A DNA stretch of 8,795 nt from Betaproteobacteria bacterium (GTDB lineage: Bacteria > Pseudomonadota > Gammaproteobacteria > Burkholderiales > Thiobacillaceae), in the NCBI GenBank assembly GCA_020049245.1, contig JAIFLB010000201.1, forward strand, positions 1 to 8,795. Direction: 5' to 3'. Below the pieces are notes generated by a model. That model saw only the letters and a program-made list of their open reading frames with translations, had not been told where the DNA came from and ran no database searches. A program made the translations under genes and the position numbers. Shown here piece after piece: positions 6,502 to 8,795 of this stretch (the stretch's first letter is position 1; each line of letters starts with the position of its first letter).

Positions 6502-7434
6502 TCAACCCGCCAGGGCCTCGGTCTGATGCGCGCTTTGCCAGCTGGACATCGCTGTCAGCGTTTGCTCGAGGTCGGCCAGCAGTTGGATATTGTTGACGGG
6601 GACGGTGTGCAGGCGGGCGCAGCCGGCGCCGCCGGCCCAGACTTCAACCTCGCCATCGAGTCGCTGCCGCAGCTCCTCCAGCGCCGGCAGGATGCGGCGT
6701 TGCGGGTAGGCGTTGCTGAACGAGAGGGCGACCACATCGGCGCGATGTGCCTCGGCGGCTTCGACAATATCCTGCACCGGCGTCTGGGTGCCGAGCGAGA
6801 TGCAGTAGGCGCCGCGCAAAGACAACACCGCCGCCAGCATCAGCAAACCCAGGCCGTGTTGCTCTTCCGGTAGCGTGGTCATCAAGACACGCGGTCTGCC
6901 CTGGCTGTCGGAGAGTTTCGCGATGGTTTCGCGCAACAGCCCCTGTACCGCCTCGGAATAGACATGTTCTTCGTGAATGCTGAGTTCGCCACAGGCCCAG
7001 GCTTCACCGATGGCATGGTTGAGGGGGACGAGTGTGTCCTGGACAAAACATTGAATGCCCTGGCGCATCAATTCGCGATACAGCAGTTGCCGCAAGCCGC
7101 TCGGATCTTGCTGGCGCAGTTTTTCCAGGGTCAGTTTTTCGACGTCGCCATCTTTGCTGCTGATCTGCGGGGACTGGCTGGCGAGGGCCAGCGCGTTCAG
7201 GTTTTCATCACTCTCGTTGACCAGACGGGATGGCCGCATGCCGGCATCCATCAAGCGTTTTATCAGACGTAAACGGTCAACCTGGGGTAGCGGATAAGCG
7301 CGTTCTCCCAGGCTGTCGCGTAGCGGGCTGGGAAAGCCGTAACGGGTCTCCCATTTCCGCAGGACATCTTTCGAGAGTCCGGTTTCGCGTTCCACTGCAC
7401 TGATCGACAAAGCCGAATTCGGGGGCTGGTTCAT
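6502..7434 (-). CDS. MerR-type regulator with CarH/LitR-like cobalamin-binding domain
   Basis: A 310-residue cytoplasmic transcription factor. A MerR winged-helix lies at about 10-78 (ISAVERETGLSKDVLRKWETRYGFP). A four-helix cap and a Rossmann-type B12 domain follow (about 100-295, including VLMTTLPEEQHGLG and DVVALSFSNAYP). Key adenosylcobalamin residues of CarH are conserved in spacing: W146-x9-E156-H157 matches W131/E141/H142, and E191-x-H193-x-x-G196 matches the ExHxxG lower-ligand motif. Known relatives bind operators in the dark and release when light breaks adenosylcobalamin, so light sensing is a reasonable inference. I chose the ATG at 7434. The upstream in-frame ATG at 7479 would add 15 unrelated residues and lie inside the divergent promoter, and AGGA precedes 7434 at good spacing. 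Two palindromes in the divergent gap suggest self-regulation together with control of the peroxidase operon. The repressor/activator mode is unproven. Confidence 0.92.
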   Translation of the reverse strand: MNQPPNSALSISAVERETGLSKDVLRKWETRYGFPSPLRDSLGERAYPLPQVDRLRLIKRLMDAGMRPSRLVNESDENLNALALASQSPQISSKDGDVEKLTLEKLRQQDPSGLRQLLYRELMRQGIQCFVQDTLVPLNHAIGEAWACGELSIHEEHVYSEAVQGLLRETIAKLSDSQGRPRVLMTTLPEEQHGLGLLMLAAVLSLRGAYCISLGTQTPVQDIVEAAEAHRADVVALSFSNAYPQRRILPALEELRQRLDGEVEVWAGGAGCARLHTVPVNNIQLLADLEQTLTAMSSWQSAHQTEALAG

Positions 7435-7440
7435 TTGTTC

Positions 7441-7451
7441 TGTCCTGGACA
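7441..7451. promoter_or_regulatory. Palindromic operator copy 1, TGTCCTGGACA
   Basis: A perfect palindrome around one base, matching the second copy at 7504-7514 in inverted orientation over 12 nt (TGTCCTGGACAA on opposite strands). It lies upstream of the plus-strand -35 box and inside the 5' UTR of the MerR-type gene. There its minus-strand AGGA also serves as the Shine-Dalgarno. It is inferred to be a site for the adjacent MerR-type regulator. Confidence 0.7.
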
Positions 7452-7457
7452 AATAGA

Positions 7458-7486
7458 TTGACAAGCTTTTTTTGTACATCTATCTT
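7458..7486 (+). promoter_or_regulatory. Sigma70-type promoter of the peroxidase operon
   Basis: TTGACA (7458-7463, a perfect -35) is followed after 17 nt by TATCTT (7481-7486, a fair -10). Start of transcription is expected near 7493, about 27 nt before the peroxidase ATG. The 17-nt spacing is ordinary for sigma70, not the 19-20 nt of classic MerR-activated promoters, which favours repression. Palindromes lie on both sides. Confidence 0.7.
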
Positions 7487-7509
7487 ACGTTCTACTGATT
7501 TATTGTCCA
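7482..7509 (-). promoter_or_regulatory. Opposing promoter of the MerR-type gene
   Basis: On the minus strand TGGACA (7504-7509) serves as -35 and, after 16 nt, TAAGAT (7482-7487) as -10. The -35 is part of operator copy 2. The -10 overlaps the -10 of the divergent promoter, so only one polymerase should be able to open the region at a time. Expected start is near 7475, giving a short leader that contains operator copy 1. Confidence 0.5.
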
Positions 7510-7514
7510 GGACA
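7504..7514. promoter_or_regulatory. Palindromic operator copy 2, TGTCCAGGACA
   Basis: A perfect palindrome, centre 63 bp from copy 1, about six helical turns, so the two sites face the same side of the DNA. It overlaps the minus-strand -35, lies just after the plus-strand transcription start, and contributes AGGA (7509-7512) as the Shine-Dalgarno 7 nt before the peroxidase ATG. Binding here could block both promoters. Confidence 0.7.
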
Positions 7515-7519
7515 TAATC

Positions 7520-8131
7520 ATGAAAACGCATCGTTTGTCCATTGTAAGCCTGCATCCACATTTCTGGATGACGTCCTTGCTGCTGCTCATCGCGGCAGTC
7601 TGGAGCGCGCAGGTGGCGGCCAAGGAATGTCCACCGCTGTTGCGTCACAGCTTCCCGAGCCTGCAGGACGGCAAGCCGCAGAACCTTTGCCAGTACCAGG
7701 GCAAGGTGATTCTGGTGGTCAACACCGCCAGCTATTGCGGTTTCACCGACCAGTACGGCGGGCTGGAGGCGCTGAATCGAAAATACAAGGATCAGGGGCT
7801 GGTGGTGCTTGGCTTTCCGTCGAACGATTTTGGCAACCAGGAACCGGGCGACAGCAAGAAGATCGCTACCTTCTGCCGGCTGACCTACAACGTCGAATTT
7901 CCGATGCTGGAGAAATCGCATGTCGTCGGAAAACAGCGCAACGCCTTCTACGCTGAGCTGGAGCGGCGCACGCAGCAGAAGCCGGCCTGGAATTTTCACA
8001 AATACCTGATCGATCACGCCGGCAAACAGGTTGAAAGCTTCGAATCCGCCGTTGCGCCGGATGACAAGCGCTTGCTTGAGTCGCTGCACAAGATGCTCGA
8101 CGCGCGCAAGAAACTGGTGCGCAAGACATGA
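7520..8131 (+). CDS. Exported glutathione peroxidase-family thiol peroxidase
   Basis: A 203-residue protein of the glutathione peroxidase family, reducing hydrogen peroxide or lipid hydroperoxides with thioredoxin- or glutathione-type electrons. An N-terminal signal (MTSLLLLIAAVWSAQVAA, cleavage near residue 34) marks it for the periplasm, unlike the usual cytoplasmic 160-residue bacterial enzymes. Catalytic residues are intact: peroxidatic Cys73 in VNTASYCGFTDQYGGLEAL, Gln107 in GFPSNDFGNQEPG, and Trp157-Asn158 in PAWNFHKYL. Cys119 (ATFCRLTYNVEFP) is at the resolving-Cys position typical of thioredoxin-dependent members. The start is fixed by AGGA 7 nt upstream, within operator copy 2. It is divergent from the B12-type regulator and overlaps the DUF1295 gene by ATGA, so it is the first gene of an operon probably induced by light or photo-oxidative stress. 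Family and catalytic residues are clear; the regulation is inferred. Confidence 0.93.
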   Translation: MKTHRLSIVSLHPHFWMTSLLLLIAAVWSAQVAAKECPPLLRHSFPSLQDGKPQNLCQYQGKVILVVNTASYCGFTDQYGGLEALNRKYKDQGLVVLGFPSNDFGNQEPGDSKKIATFCRLTYNVEFPMLEKSHVVGKQRNAFYAELERRTQQKPAWNFHKYLIDHAGKQVESFESAVAPDDKRLLESLHKMLDARKKLVRKT

Positions 8132-8795
8132 TGGATTGGCAAGCCGCAGCTTCTGCCTTGCTGGTCATGCTGGTCCTGGCGCTGATCGGCTGGGCGGTGA
8201 CCGCGCCGCGCCGGAACGTCAATCTGGTGGACAGCCTTTGGTCGATCTTCTTTCTCACCGGCGCACTAGCCTACTTTGCCAGCCTGACCGAGCACGAACA
8301 GGGTCCGCGCGCGTTGTTCGTGCTGGCCTTGCTGGCGCTCTGGTCGCTCCGGCTGAGCCTGCACCTGGCGCGGCGCAACTGGGGCAAGCCGGAAGATCAT
8401 CGTTACCAGGCCATCCGCGCCAACAATTCGCCCGGCTTCGGCTGGAAGAGTCTGTACATCGTGTTCGGTTTGCAGGCGGTGCTGGCCTGGGTGATTGCGT
8501 TGCCGCTGTTCGCCGCGATCAGTTCAAACAACCTGACCGACTATCCGCTTGGCATGTTTGATCTGCTTGGCGCTGGCCTGATGCTGTTCGGACTGGTATT
8601 CGAGTCGATTGCCGACCGGCAACTGGTTCGTTTCCGCGCCGATCCGGCGAATCGCGGCAAGGTGATGGCGAGCGGTTTGTGGCATTACAGCCGGCATCCC
8701 AATTACTTCGGCGAAGCCTGTGTCTGGTGGGGTTTCTGGCTGATCGCGCTGGCCAGCGGCGCGGCCTGGACGGTGATTTCGCCGTTGCTGATCAC
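8128..8795 (+). CDS. DUF1295 membrane protein, 3' partial
   Basis: The frame is open to the window edge (222 complete codons, no stop seen). The first ATG overlaps the peroxidase stop as ATGA, and a second in-frame ATG at 8131 is an alternative start. Hydrophobic segments are dense: about 7-25, 38-52, 65-82, 112-133, 145-160 and from 195 on. Family marks are NVNLVDSLWS, RYQAIRANNSPGFGWKSLYI, FESIADRQLVRF and GLWHYSRHPNYFGEACVWWG. The last is the C-terminal signature shared with steroid 5-alpha-reductase and isoprenylcysteine methyltransferase-like membrane enzymes. The molecular function of bacterial DUF1295 proteins is not settled. Members often lie near B12-type MerR regulators and fatty-acid-modifying genes, so a role in membrane lipid protection is likely but unproven. 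Translation is probably coupled to the peroxidase. Confidence 0.9.
   Translation, partial: MMDWQAAASALLVMLVLALIGWAVTAPRRNVNLVDSLWSIFFLTGALAYFASLTEHEQGPRALFVLALLALWSLRLSLHLARRNWGKPEDHRYQAIRANNSPGFGWKSLYIVFGLQAVLAWVIALPLFAAISSNNLTDYPLGMFDLLGAGLMLFGLVFESIADRQLVRFRADPANRGKVMASGLWHYSRHPNYFGEACVWWGFWLIALASGAAWTVISPLLI

Noticed and set aside
7435..7479. N-terminal extension of the MerR-type regulator from ATG 7479
   Set aside because: It would encode 15 unrelated residues from promoter and operator DNA. Family proteins start just before the ISAVERETG helix, and AGGA fits the ATG at 7434.
7277..8089. 270-codon minus-strand open frame
   Set aside because: It crosses the divergent promoter region and lies antisense to the peroxidase, whose catalytic residues are intact; no family resemblance.

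Overview
The window is GC-rich proteobacterial chromosome, most likely betaproteobacterial (Rhodocyclales-like). That is a judgement from protein style and gene content, not a search. It holds seven readable protein genes, of which the first and last run off the edges, plus one decayed gene and two informative intergenic regions.

Left part (1-1640, + strand): the end of an arsenosugar-type cluster. A TIGR04283-family glycosyltransferase lacks its start in this window. It is followed, across a GC-rich palindromic element, by a complete TIGR04282-family glycosyltransferase. The third gene is a wreck of an ArsM-type arsenite methyltransferase. Its start, its SNC segment, its middle and its Cys-Cys tail are all recognisable, but three internal stretches are missing, including the SAM-binding glycine-rich motif, and the frame changes twice.

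Middle part (1658-6181, - strand): a two-gene signalling operon that converges on the wreck. A periplasmic solute-binding protein (SBP_bac_3 type) lies 18 nt upstream of a 1238-residue membrane protein laid out as periplasmic sensor, three PAS, GGDEF, EAL and a C-terminal zinc-binding CZB domain. All signature residues for c-di-GMP synthesis and breakdown are present, but the end of the GGDEF domain seems to have lost about 17 residues. A 320-nt gene-free stretch upstream carries several hairpins, a decamer tandem repeat and a perfect -10 hexamer.

Right part (6502-8795): a MerR regulator with a cobalamin-binding half that keeps the CarH-type residues (W-x9-EH and ExHxxG). It is divergent from an exported glutathione peroxidase, which overlaps by ATGA with a DUF1295 membrane protein. 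The 85-nt gap between the divergent genes has two copies of the palindrome TGTCCwGGACA, 63 bp apart centre to centre. They flank two opposing sigma70-type promoters whose -10 boxes overlap. The likely reading is a B12-based, probably light-responsive, switch controlling an oxidative or membrane-lipid protection operon. This divergent switch is the most interesting system here. The cluster of apparent short-homology deletions at 1320-2890 is second.
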